Of a stretch of DNA of 64,000 bases, positions 1-13,601 are shown piece after piece. Made by a program: the position numbers and the translations under genes. This DNA comes from Myrmaecium sp. VS I D KN 1 (taxonomy: Eukaryota > Ascomycota > Dothideomycetes > Valsariales > Valsariaceae): the NCBI GenBank assembly GCA_019775845.1, contig JADQAV010000008.1, forward strand, positions 620,001-684,000, in the 5' to 3' direction. The notes under the pieces are model-generated. The model saw only the letters and a list, made by a program, of their open reading frames with translations, ran no database searches and was not told where the DNA came from. Each line of letters starts with the position of its first letter. Positions within the stretch are counted from its first letter, which is position 1.

Positions 1-689
1 GTAGCATCAGGGTCCGTTGGCTCATAGTTAGCCGAAACTCTTTCTCGTAATGTCCCGTATATGCTCCTACTACGGTGAACACCATCAACAATGATATAAT
101 GAAGTACAGCGCAGCAGCAATGATCGCATAGTAAAAGGCCTGGGTCAGTGCGTGCTCGGAGGCGGGTGAGATACGGAAGAGCGAGGAGGACGCGACGGCT
201 ACCAGAGCAATGAGCAGGGCAGAGGATATTAGCCATCCGACGATTGTGATGGACTGTGCAATCGCAAAGCGAAGGCGACGGGCCATGTTGAGGAGCAGGG
301 CCAGGTTTGCAATCAGCGCGCAAGCCAAGGACACGGCATTTATCCCAATAAGCCATGACGGGTCCTCGATGTCCGTTCCATGCGCCTCGGTAATGCCTGG
401 TGGCATGTATTCCCTCCAGTTCTGAACGAGGGCGCATATGCTGAACGCGTTGGCCATGGGACCAAACGTACCGGCGATGAGCGGGCAAGCGGTCGACGCA
501 AACCACCATCGGCTAGATGACGCTCAGTATGCTTCTTGAACAACCCAGCGCCCGGGGTTCTTATTACCTTGGGTCGAGGAAGTCCGCTTCTTCCTGCTGC
601 TCCTCCTCCTCCTGATGTTCATAAGGGTCGCCATCGACATCGTTGGCTGCTTCACGGATGGGCCCGTCTACCCCGGGGTCGTTCATGGC
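1..689 (-). CDS. TOK1: TOK-type outward-rectifier potassium channel, N-terminal part (runs off the left edge)
   Basis: Two exons are visible on the minus strand: 568-689, beginning at an ATG that gives MNDPGVDGPIREAAND, and 512 down to the window edge. They are separated by a 55-nt GT..AG intron (513-567). The joined frame runs through an acidic glutamate-rich N-tail into RWWFASTACPLIAGTFGP and then NAFSICALVQNWREY, a signature I associate with fungal TOK channels. At least two more hydrophobic segments follow before the edge. TOK channels have eight membrane spans and two pore loops and pass outward K+ current at the plasma membrane. Only the cytosolic N-tail and roughly the first three spans are present, so the pores cannot be checked. 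An in-frame upstream ATG at 830 exists, but 689 gives the more family-like start. Confidence 0.8.
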
Positions 690-2259
690 GGCCGGCTTAC
701 GTGCGCAGGTGATGTCGGCATGTTCGACGCGTTTTGTTGGCGGGCAAACGGTTTGCGACTGGAGGGCATGGGGATGTGGATGGGGTTCAAGCCGGACGGC
801 GGGACGGGATGACGCAGCAGCGGCCCGCATTCGGAAACAAGAACTTCCAAGTTCGTAGCCCGGGCAATTGCTCCGCCTGGCGCTCTTGCGGCATCCACAT
901 TCAGCTTTTCGACACCCGACTGTCCTGAGCCCGGTGGCCTCACTGACTTGAATCCATGTAGACTGCCATTGTGTCTTTGCACTCGACTAATGCATGCCTG
1001 TGGTCAACTAGGATTTCGATTAATGTCGCGGACGACCTCGGCTTGCTTGGCATGACCTGGACCAGATACTCCGTCCGGATCTAGAGGTCTGTATGTCGTG
1101 GCGGATACCTACCTTGTTCATGAAATTCGAAGTTCTACCTCTACATTCACAAGGGGACGAAGCAAGTCTTTCTATCATCGCGTCCACTCGTCCTGAAGAG
1201 GCACTGAAAATCTCTCCATGGCGCAGTAAGCAGGTCGGCCGTAAACCAACCACGTTGATCATTACATACAGTACCAGCCCCTTTCAACCGCGTCCTGATG
1301 TCTGGCTTGCTCAGACCAGCTTGTACAAGGCTTTGTACATTGTTGAGCAGCTGGGTTAGAGTCGAGGAGGCGTAACTCACTGCAAGATACTATTCGATTC
1401 TATCCTACGCACCACTCAATTTCGATATACTGTACATCAGTGCATTGGGAGTGGTGCACGATGAGTTCGTGTCAAATCGATGGACCAGAGACACTGGTCC
1501 TTTCCTACTGTTTTCTACTATTCCACTAGTCATCTCGTCATGAAATACTGCAACCGTTTTCACGCCTCTAAATACATCAGTCCGTTTTGCTTTCTTTTTT
1601 CTTCTTTTTTCTCTTCTTCATCTGTCTCTCCCCTCCCTTGCCTGAAGCGGTCCGAATATGTCTATCGCGTTTAGAAGCGCCCTTTTGCCTACACCTGTCC
1701 CCTTTTCCGCCGGGCGATACTGGCAAGGGACGCACGATATGCGTAGGCCTACAATCACCGTGTGTAGAGGTTATGATGCATGACTTCCATCTCCATAGGC
1801 TACCCGAGGCAGTATCTTGCCCATAGGTACGCATATGGTTGCTGTAGTGTAGGGTAGTGCGATCTGTGCTCACAGCGGCCGGTCCTCGTGTTGCTCCTCT
1901 GGAGTTTGCATGTGATTGCTTCCTCTCAAGCACCCGCCTGTTGATGATCGTGCCTTCCCGTCGTTGCCCGTACAACCTGTCAGACACATCAAGCAAACGT
2001 TTCTGCCGCTTCAGTTCCTTCCCGCCCTGTTCCTCGCTTAGGCGTTATTTAACCCATCGAGCGCACCCAGCAGTCCTTGTCGGCTTCCGCTCTTTCATTC
2101 TTTGAGGACTGATTTCATCGACGCCATCCACAGACTGTCCGCTGTAGAGAGTCTGAGTGGAAATATCCGACAACCGCCTCCCAGAAACGCTACGCTCGAC
2201 AAGCCTGCAGATCCATTTCCGTCCTTCAAGGGTACGCATCAGCGTGTTGTTAGTCAAAC
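690..2259. other. Divergent intergenic region between the TOK channel and the DEAD-box helicase
   Basis: This stretch must hold both promoters. I see pyrimidine-rich tracts near 1590-1640 and 1990-2040 and one TACTGTACA motif at 1428. Short open frames here have no recognisable composition or motif and overlap each other on both strands, so I call no gene. Confidence 0.5.
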
Positions 2260-4613
<2,354 letters not shown>

Positions 4614-5786
4614 AGGCCTAGGAACATGAGGAGACACAATGCTGACGAGGATGATGATAACGCTTTTCCGCAAGGGAACTAGGATGTGTCATGTTCCGTC
4701 CATGACTGTACCGCCGAGTCAAGCGAATTGGCTTCTATGTATCGGGAGTCCACCTTTTCTGAGATAGTCAGACCTGCACGCTATTGCGCTGGGTCCTTTC
4801 CCATAGAAATATCACAAGAGATTCTTTGGGAAGAGAAGCTCCATAGCAGTGATGCGTAGAAGTGAGTTGCGAGTTATCGTGGGCATGGATATCAGTATGG
4901 CATATTAAGCCCTTGCTCTCCTTGCCTCCCTATGTTTCCATATTATACAAGCGTTTGAGAAGATGCGGTCAGGACGCGTCTTCTCTGCAATTCCGAACAC
5001 CCAGTTAGGTACATACTGTACATACCATACTCCGAGGCCACGGTTCGTGAGAAGGGTAAGTAGCTACATGAATTGGTACTCAGCAAACTCCTTTCCATCC
5101 GTGTCTCGAGGAGTAATCCAAGAATAGAAAAGAGAAGGTCCTCTCTGCTCTCTTCCTCAAACCCGGACGTTGCAGACGAGGCTGGCGATAGATCCCCACC
5201 ACCAAGCTCAACCGGCGGGGCGGCGTGCGGGGCGAGGCGAAAGCGCCGGACTGCCCGTTGGGCCCCGGCGCCCGGGCCGCTGTCATGCGGCTGGTCGAGG
5301 CTGGGGTGCTGGCTTATTAGCGAGCTTGCTGGGGAATATGACGCACTACTGGCAGCTCGGACAGGATATCAAATCTCTCCAGATCGGAGGAGAGAGGACG
5401 TATCAGCTACGACGTCGACAGCTGAAGGGATTATGGGAAACTTCCAAGTTCCAATCACAAATCAGATATCGAATCGGATCCGATCGGATCGGGTGGTGGA
5501 TGGTGATGGATGTCGGGTGGTGCTGCTGCTGAGCTGTGCCATGGCCATGCGTGCTGTGTGCTGTGTGCTGAGCTGGAAAAACCCAGCCTCAGCTTTTCCC
5601 CCGTCTCGCTACCCTACTTCCAACCACCGCCCAACAAGTCCCCAACCACATCACCAAATACCTGAAGTACCCATTGCCTTCCGCGTCCTGCCCTGCTCTA
5701 GTCCGCACCATGCCCTCTAACCTTAACCTTCTCCCCCTCTCTCCTCCCCTCTCTCCCTTCTCTTTCCTCAACCTCTTGTGGACGAC
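4614..5786. other. Intergenic region, helicase 3' end and DUF3433 promoter
   Basis: No supported gene. It contains the helicase 3' UTR, a TACTGTACA motif at 5014, an AT-rich repeat-like patch near 5455-5500 and a pyrimidine-rich leader (about 5710-5780) directly before the next start codon. An open frame on the plus strand (5073-5720) has composition typical of chance frames in GC-rich DNA. Confidence 0.5.
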
Positions 5787-8769
5787 ATGACCAGTGAGAA
5801 TCAGCCGCTCACCCTCAAGCACACCAACGGTATGTACTACTGTACTGTCCTGTACCAAGCCTTGCCGGCGCCGTATAGCTTCTAGCCCTCACCGTCCGCC
5901 TACTAACGACGTGCCGTGAAACGCAGTCAGTCGCCCGCAGCTCCAGCACACCACCTCCACCCAAAGCGTGGCCGCCTCCGAGGACTACTTCTCTCTGTCC
6001 GAGTCCCCCGTCCCGTCCACCGAGAGTGATGACCGCTCCCGGGTGACGGCCATCCGACGATACCAGACGCCGCCGTCGCGGACCTCGCCCAAGCCAAGTC
6101 ATGCCCGCATCCGCCCCGGTCGGAGCTCCGGTCAACTAGAAGCGCCTCGAGCGGACGCACAGGCACCGGCCGCCGTCACCTTCAAGAACACCCCGACGAT
6201 CCGCCAAGTACCTTCCACCTCCACCATCTCGCCCCCGCCAGCCGCGAGGAGTCCCCGGTCCAAAGAGGAGATGGACTCGATCTCGCCCAGTACCACGCCG
6301 GGCATGGACCACACGCCGTACATCCGCTTTGCGATCGACCAGCTGACCCGCGACGAGGAAGTCCGAGGTTCCCGTCAGTACGGCGGCCGTCGTCTCTCCG
6401 CCTGGGAACCGGACGACGACGACACCGGCGACCGGCTGATCGACGACGAAGGGCTCGGCTACGTCAGCAGCGGCCAGAGCCATGACCACGCCAGCTTGAG
6501 CCGTCCGTTGCAGGCTCAATCGGCCATTCGTGTCCGTCCGGGGACCGTGATATTGAGCGAGACCGAACCAACGACGCCGGCTGAAGAACGACCGACCAAC
6601 GGGCCTCGACACCCGAAAGAACCTCCAGCTCCACGAATTGGCTCCGGTGTCCGGTTTGAGTTCGCGCCCGAGGACCATTTCGGCAAGCTCGACCTGGAGT
6701 TTCTTCCCGGAATTCTGAGACCAATGTGGATGAGCATTTTCATGGCGCTGGTGCTGGCCGTGTTTGGACTGCTGCTGGCCTCCGCCGTGTACTCAGGCAT
6801 CAATGAGGGCCTATGGCTATATGAATACTTCGGCGGCAGCCGATACTGTGTTCTACGGTATCTTCCCGCCATCCTGGGAATGATCATCCTTCTCTGGGTC
6901 TTTCAAATCCAAATTGCTCTCCAGCGGGTCTGCCTCTTTCACGCCATGGCCGTAGGCTGCAGGGATACCGTCAACACCAAACTTTACCCAACCCAGTTCA
7001 TTTTCCCGAACCTGCGGTACTTTCAGTATCGTCAGTTCGCGGCCGGTGTCTTCAGTATCGCGGCATGGCTCTGCATTTTCATGGTTCCGTTATTGAGCGC
7101 TTCGTACAATGTCTGGTACCACAAAGGCCGATGGTACTGGTTGGCGGTGCTCCCCATTCTGGGCGTGGCGCTCGGTATCCTGGCATTTCTCTTGCTAGCC
7201 TCGATCTTGCTTTTGTTTTATCTCATGCAGATTCGGCGGAAACGACAGACCGGCCTGAAGTGGGATGCAAGGTCCTTGGCTGATATTATCACTCTCCTCT
7301 CCGAGTCGAACATCGTGTCAGACTTCACCGAATCTGAGACGTGGCGAACGGCAACGTTCGACCGTAGGCTGAGGGAGGTCCTTGATCGTGCCAGTGAATA
7401 CAACTACCGGGTCGGGTTTTGGCAGGGGACGCGACCGAACGAGCGCGTATACACCATCGGTCGACAAGGAAGCACTGCGCGCGAGTACGTGACCAAAGAT
7501 GGCAAGGTGCTTGAGATCAACCCTCGTACAAGCTACTCCGACCTTCGCCCTGACAAAGAACGCATCCCCGGGGATTTCAGCATTCGTCTGGACATCCGAC
7601 ACGCCGGAGTTCGATTCCGTTACCTGCCGTGGTTCTTGAAGGATTCCGCCATCATCGCCCTGGCGACCGCCGCGATTGTGCTGCTGATTGCCTGGCTGAT
7701 CGTGTCTTTCGTTAACAGTGCCGTGATCAAAGGATTCGTCCCGCAGGTGTCCTCATACAGCACAAGCTACGGCTTCAGCTCGGCGAACTTCCTCTTTTCA
7801 TTTCTGCCGTCCGCGATCGCTATGATGTTTTTCCTCCTTTGGCAAACTATCGACATGACCCTTCGAGGATTGCAGCCTCTCGCATCGCTCGCGCGTCCCG
7901 GTGGTGCAACCGCCGAAGAATCGCTCCTGGCAGACTATACTGCCCGTCTTCCTTTCAGCGTCACGCTTTCCGCCCTCGTGAACAGCCATTTCCGCGTTGC
8001 TCTGGTCTCCTTTCTCACTCTGACCGCGGCCACAATCCCAGCTCTGGCCGGAGGCTGCTTCTGGGCGCTTTACCACAGCGACGACGGTGAAGTGCGCGTC
8101 TCCGCCCACACTCCAGGCTACTACGCTCTCTGTTTCTTCCTCTCCCTCTACGCCGTCGGCTACCTGGTCTTGCTCCCCTCTCGTCGCCAATTCGCTTTCC
8201 CGCATCGCTCCCGCACGCTCGCGGAGATCATCAGCTGGGTCTACATGTCCCCCGTCCTGACCGATTACGCGTTCGTCGCGCCCGCGACCAAGATCGAGCT
8301 CGTCACCCGTCTGATGGGCGGCATCTGGGCGGAGCAGAACCGCAACCGCAGCTTCCCCAACCTCGTGACGACCAGCATCACCAACCTGCGCGACTTCGCC
8401 GGCGTCGGCCCGCGCCAGAAGACGACGCAGAGCGTCTCGAGCCTCCGCAGCCAGGCGCTGACGGCGCTGCCGCGGATGACGAAGCCGCCGGCGGACGGCG
8501 ACCGGCTGAGCGACGAGCCGAAGGAGAAGCCGCAGCAGACCGCGTTGCTGGACGGCGGCGACAGGTCGGAGGGCAAGAACGCCGCCGCCCTCGACCCGGG
8601 CTCGATCCGCTACGGCTTCGGCATCTACCTCGGTCGCGACGGCCTCGAGCATCTGGGTATCGATCGCCTCAGCCGGCCCCGCGGTCGCGAGATGATCATG
8701 GCTCATGATTTGCAGCATCCGGGAGGCAGTCGTCGATCCGGACAGAATGAGCCGCCGTTGATGGTGTGA
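5787..8769 (+). CDS. DUF3433-family multi-pass membrane protein
   Basis: Exon 1 (5787-5829) gives MTSENQPLTLKHTN. A 97-nt intron with a CTAAC branch site joins it to exon 2 (5927-8769), giving about 961 residues. The first 250 residues are polar and disordered, rich in S, T, P and R. Two modules follow, each with about four hydrophobic segments: the first around residues 265-440, the second around 575-780. They are separated by a soluble loop of about 130 residues. This duplicated four-span layout, with WVFQIQIALQR-like and LLWQTIDMTLRGLQP-like segments, matches fungal DUF3433 proteins. Such proteins are often given an unrelated purine-biosynthesis name in databases. The cellular role is unknown; plasma-membrane or endomembrane location is inferred only from the spans. 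Confidence 0.82.
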
Positions 8770-9832
8770 GCGGACGTCGTCGATGCCATCATCATCACTC
8801 GATTTCGTTGGTGGCTTGGTTCCATGCCGCCGCTGTTTCCTTTCATAACTTGCAATTTCCTTTTACTACACGTTTTCTAATCGTTTAATACCCCTTGCCA
8901 GATTCCTGACTGCTTCTTCCTTCCCTCCTCGGCATTGGAGGGTAAGGATTAGGATTGTGGCTTCTCTTTTCTTCTTTCCTTTTCTCTTTTCTCTCTTTCC
9001 TCATGCATGGCGACTCGGCGCCCACCCGGTAGACCACGAAAGAAACGTCTCGATCACGATTTCTTTTTCTTTTTCTTTCCTTTTTCTCCCTGTTTTTTCC
9101 TTTGCCTTCACCAACTCGCAATTCCCAGCGAACTCAAAAAAGATGAGAAGATGGCGCGACAGAGACATCCAACGGAAACGTTTTTTTTTTTTTTTTCCCT
9201 TCAATATGGATGACGCATGATCGGTGGGTATGGTGGTCTTCCTGATTCGGGCGCGACGTGTAACATAGGCGAGGATGTGTTCTTCTGTTTTTTTACGTGT
9301 TTGTACATAATGATAATGATGCTTGGGAAAACAAAAGCGGATATGGATGGACTCGCGTGGGACCAACAAGAGTTTAAACGGAGATGATGGCAATCAAATG
9401 GTTTGCAAAGGTGAAAAAAAGAATTTACACCCCTCGGAATGCGGTTTTCGTGTTTCTTTCTTGTTTGCACTCTCCCTCTTTCTCCTTCTCCCTTGCTCGA
9501 GGTCGCCCATGCTTCTTCATTCTTCTTTTTCGAGTTCCCTCCCAATTCCGCATTCCAGAGCCGTCGGTACGGAGGGCGACCAGCAGACCGGACACGATCC
9601 GGTCGTCAAGTAAAAGCCATCATGGGAAATGTTCCTTCGTTCTACCACAATCCAGATTTCATCGTCACCGTCTCCTTCGTTTGGAAAAGAAACAACAGAA
9701 GTTGAACAGAAAGGAAAACGAGGCTAAAATCGAAGAGAAAGGAGATGCAGAAGACATGTGAGAAGGGATTCCAATGGCATGAAACAGTCCTCGGGCGAAA
9801 GACCGTTCGTGCTCCATTTCGGCTGGATCGCA
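8770..9832. other. Convergent intergenic region with T-rich low-complexity DNA
   Basis: This lies between the 3' ends of the DUF3433 gene and the fructosamine-kinase-like gene. It is dominated by pyrimidine tracts, including a 16-nt T run at 9181-9196. Open frames on both strands here encode only F/S/L-rich or K/E-rich strings that mirror each other and are not credible proteins. Confidence 0.55.
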
Positions 9833-11096
9833 TCAGGCGTACTTCCGGATGAGGGCCGTCATGATACTGACGGCGCCCGACCGGTAGCCGCCGCCGAAGA
9901 GGGCGTAGTGGTTGAGGTGGTGGTATCTAGAAAACCACAAGCATTAGTAAGGGACGTACAATGTCTGCGCATGCATACGCAGGAGAGACAGGATGTAAAA
10001 GCGAAGAGAGACAGAGGGATAGGGATAGAGAAAAAACTCACAGCTCATACAACGCCACCCGATCCTCATACTCCTCCACGGGCTCCGTCTTGGGGCAGAG
10101 GGCATGGTACTCGCGCAGGAACTTGGCCCCGAAGCCGCCAAACATCCTCATGATCCCGAGCTCGTACTCGGAGTGGGCGTACGCGGCGCTGGCGTCGAAG
10201 ACCACGTCCTGCGGCTCCCCCGCGCCCGGCTCACCTTCCGCCCCAGTCCCGGTCCCGGTCCCGGTCCCAATCACCGCCCGGCTCGCGTTCCCGCTCCAGA
10301 GGTCGCCGTGCACGACGACGGGGGTGACGCCGGCGCCGCCGTTGAGCCGGTCGTCGCCGAGCAGCCGGGGCACGACCGCGTCGGCCGTGCGCTCGACCAG
10401 GTCGCGCAGCTCCGCGTCCGCGTCGGCCGGGCCGTTGCGCCGCTCCGCCTCGCGCAGGATGAACCGCAGCCGGTTCTCGGCGTAGAAGGTCGCCCAGGAG
10501 GTCTGGAAGCGGTTGTCCTGCACCGTGTCGCCGCAGCAGGTCGGCACGGGGAAGCCGAAGACGGGCCGGTCGTACCCTGCCGGGATGGGCGCGGGCGTGG
10601 TGTGCAGCTGGGCCAGCTTGGCGGCGAGCGAGGGCGTGCTCGGGTTGTAGGAGGTGCTGCCCCGCCGGCCGGTCAGGTCGAGGAACTCGGTTACGAGGAA
10701 GGCGGTTTGCGGGTCGTGTTGGAAGGTGCCCCAGCCGAAGGAGGCTGGGCAGAGGTTGGGCACGGCGTCGTGGATGGCGGAGAGGGAGGCGTGCTCGCCT
10801 GTTGCGGGGGTTGGACGTCGTTAGTCACTCACTGATCCATAGGTGTCCCGGGAAGATATGGGGGAGAGCACGTCGGCTAGCACGCACGCACCTCGGAACA
10901 TGGTCTGCGCATCCTTGCCGGAGCCCGTCTTCATGAAGAACCGCCGCTCCCGGCCGTCCGGGAGCGTGGTCGTGATCTTGGCCGTCGATGCGGAGGAGCA
11001 GCCACCCCCGCCCAGCGGGGAGACGCGGGTGCGGGTCGGATCGAGCCGGAGGAGGTCGAGGACGGCCGGGTCCAGCGGGTTGGTCTTTCCGGTCAT
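9833..11096 (-). CDS. Fructosamine-3-kinase-like protein (ketosamine kinase family)
   Basis: Three exons (10892-11096, 10042-10798, 9833-9926) join into about 351 residues. The family hallmarks are present: GGGGCSSASTAKI as glycine-rich loop, FMKTG with the ATP-binding lysine, VVVHGDLWSGN as catalytic loop with the Asp, then a FDASAAYAHSEYELGIMRMF-type metal-binding segment. The protein ends with NHYALFGGGYRSGA. Members phosphorylate fructosamine or ribulosamine adducts on proteins and trigger deglycation in the cytosol. A CCCGGT hexamer expansion in exon 2 (10246-10267) codes for an alternating Gly-Thr run just after the catalytic loop, probably a surface insertion. An alternative upstream ATG at 11138 would add 14 residues. 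It could act on another amine-linked substrate, since fungal members are little characterised. Confidence 0.85.
10246..10267 (+). repeat. CCCGGT hexamer tandem repeat in a coding exon
   Basis: About three and a half copies lie inside the fructosamine-kinase-like gene and translate as an alternating Gly-Thr stretch on the minus strand. The length may vary between strains without breaking frame, because the unit is six bases. Confidence 0.8.
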
Positions 11097-11940
11097 GGCG
11101 GATATGTGTGCAGCGCGTCGGAGGAGGACGTTGCGCATGCGGTGGAAGGTGGCATTGGGACTTTAAGGCACCGAACTGGGTGAGGTGATGAAACGATCTG
11201 AGCTTGGATGGGGAGGGGGACTGAAGGAACGAGTGACGTCGTTATCGGGCGAATCAGCTCCGCCCCGCTTGGCGACCCACGGCAAGGCTGGAGCATCTCC
11301 GACGTTGTCGCGTATATTCTCCGGCCAGTATACACACATGCACAGATTAACTCCCTGCCTTGATGAATTTATAAACCAAAGCAATCTTCGCGTGAAACTC
11401 GTAAGCAGCATGTGATTAGCCACGTTATACTCATCCCTCATCCCATATTGAATCATGTCGAATCCTCAAGCAGCCACCGCCCGTCCAATTTTTGTGTTAA
11501 AATCCACATTCAACGGCTCTTCCTGGAACTCCCAAATCCATTGCCCCTCGGCGTTCGTATCGAATAGAAGATCAGGAAAAGAGAAGAGGAAACGAAGAAT
11601 AGGAAACAAAAAGAAAGAGATAGAAAAACATCTCTAAAGCAACGAAAAATTCGGGCTAGGGTATATGTCCTCCTCCCCGGATGGTTAAGAAAAAGAAAGG
11701 GTAATGTGGAACATTAAGGAGAGGGGAACCAAAATAAGACGATGGTATGTTACAGCATAAAAGATGGACTCAGCGCAACCGAAAAGATCTGGTGAGGAGC
11801 GGAGAGGGGGAAAGAGAGCCCTCATGAGGCAGCGCCGATGGCGGGGGAAAAGCGGGGGAGAGAAAGAGAGGGAAGCAAAAGTGATGATAGCCCTTTCGGA
11901 GAAGCTGCTCACCAGGCCAGCCAGGTGATCGATCGATCGA
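11097..11940. other. Intergenic region upstream of the fructosamine-kinase-like gene
   Basis: This holds the promoter of the minus-strand kinase and the 3' region of the AhpC-like gene. The right end is a purine-rich stretch (11560-11890) that runs into a GATC tandem repeat. No supported gene is present. Confidence 0.5.
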
Positions 11941-11950
11941 TCAATCAATC
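11927..11950 (+). repeat. GATC tetranucleotide repeat abutting a stop codon
   Basis: Four GATC units are followed by two AATC units. The stop codon of the AhpC/TSA-like gene lies inside this repeat (11941-11943 on the complementary strand), so slippage here could change the protein's last residues. Confidence 0.85.
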
Positions 11951-13601
11951 TCCAGCACCCGCCTCAAAACCTTGACCTCGGCATGGCCGCGATAGTTCCG
12001 CATCCGCTTACACCACACCACCTTGCCATCCTGGAAGACGAACTCGCCGCCGACCTGGACCCAAGAGCCGCCGCCGAAGCGCAGCCGCCACCGCTCCCGC
12101 ATCCGGCGGATCCACTCGTGGTCCACGACCTCCTCGACCGCGCCCTCGCGCGTCCGTCGCTGCACCGTGCCGTACCGCCGCCGCAGCAGCGCGTCATCCG
12201 CCTCGATCTGGCCGAGCTGCTTGAACTGGCCCAGCAGCCACGCCGGCGGCGAGATGTCCTGCATGTACTCGGGCCGGGTGGAGCCGATGTTGAGCGTCCA
12301 GCGCATGCCGAGCGCCTTGTAGATGCGCCGGCTCGGGTCGGTGTAGATGGGATACGGACAGCCGGTCTGCTTCTTGTAGTGGGGGATGAGATTTGGGTCC
12401 CCGAAACCGATCACCGCGATCGACGTGGTGATGCTCATCGTGTGATAGACGGACAAAGGGATCCCCTCCGGCGAGCAAAGATGTCGCAGATATGCTTGGC
12501 AGGCCTATAAATGAGACGAATGAGAACCCATTGAAGCAAGCAAAACTAGGACTGTACACGCAAAGGGCCGTGACTTACACCACAGTAGAAGTGCCTGACG
12601 AAGATGATCAGCTGTCGCTCTCGAAGCACCGTATCGCCCGAGTAGAGGTGCTTGAATGGCATCGACTGCCCCTCCTGGTCATAGATCAGAACCTCACCCG
12701 CCTCGGCCACCGCTTCGTCGGAAGGGAACTCGTCGCTGCGGTCGCTGGGCTCCAGGTCGTGCCGAAAGGTGGCGAAGAACGCTTCGATCTCCATTTCGGT
12801 TTGCTCGTCCTCGTTCAAGGACCGTGAGGGGAAGACGGCAACATCCGGGGTCTGCAGCTCCTTCCGCATACGTGCGATGGCATCTTCGTGGTCATGTTGG
12901 AGCTCATGGTCAGTGGCGGAATGATCCCTCAAGGAACCAGATCGTGGTGGAGGGAAGGCGGCGAGTCCATCCCGATCATCCTCGTGGACATAAAAATCAT
13001 CCTGAGACCCGAAATCAAGGTCCGGCACTCCCTCCAGCTGCAGTGGACGGAAGCTATGCACATCCTCACTTCCCGATCTGACTGCCCCGTCCCCTCTCGT
13101 CTCTTCCTCGTCCGAATCGTCCGCCAGATATAATCGCTGATTGCGGTCGGCGGACGTCTCTTTGTTGAAGCCGAAATCCAGTGCACGGACGGACGGGTCG
13201 ACCACCGCGTGGGTGGTGGGGGCGGTTATGCTCGTGGATACGGTGCCCCAGTCGGAGCCCGAGGTATTCAGGTGGGATGCATCGGTCGAGGTCGACACCG
13301 GGGATCTGTTCACTCTGGGGGAGGCAGGGCTTCGCAACGGCTCGGCACGTGTCTGATGTTCGCTCGGGGATGGTACGATGTACTGCCTGTCTGAGGACGG
13401 GTCGTCGAAGAAGCGTCTCGGAGACCGGTCCCGTCTCGACTCAAGCTGAGGGCCGGACAGGTGGCTTCGTGCGGCTTCAAGAGGATTGGCCTCGGCAGGA
13501 TCGAAGTCGTCACGCTCGACGGGCCAGGAGATGGCAATGTTGTTCGGCCGGTTCTTCTTCCGGAGAACGCTGCGGGAGCGCTTGGTCGAGGAAGAAGGCA
13601 T
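11941..13601 (-). CDS. AhpC/TSA (peroxiredoxin-like 2 type) thioredoxin-fold protein with long disordered N-terminus
   Basis: Two exons (12579-13601, 11941-12504) with a 74-nt intron give about 528 residues. Residues 1-260 are polar, charged and unlikely to fold. The folded part begins near residue 275 and has the layout GEVLIYDQEGQSMPFKHLY, then LIIFVRHFYCGACQAYL, then AVIGFGDPNLIPHYKKQTG and YPIYTDPSRRIYKALGM. This matches fungal AhpC/TSA antioxidant-enzyme domain proteins (PRXL2/AAED1-like). The CxxC pair is C340-G-A-C343, and the intron falls exactly between the two halves (CG|AC). The predicted role is thiol-dependent redox chemistry, but the substrate is unknown and such proteins are not proven peroxidases. 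No signal peptide is seen. Confidence 0.83.

Noticed and set aside
1577-1996. 139-codon minus-strand open frame upstream of the TOK channel
   Set aside because: Lysine-rich end derives from a T-rich tract; no motif, no plausible splicing to a neighbour.
5073-5720. 215-codon plus-strand open frame upstream of the DUF3433 gene
   Set aside because: No domain, erratic composition, and it lies in the expected promoter and leader.
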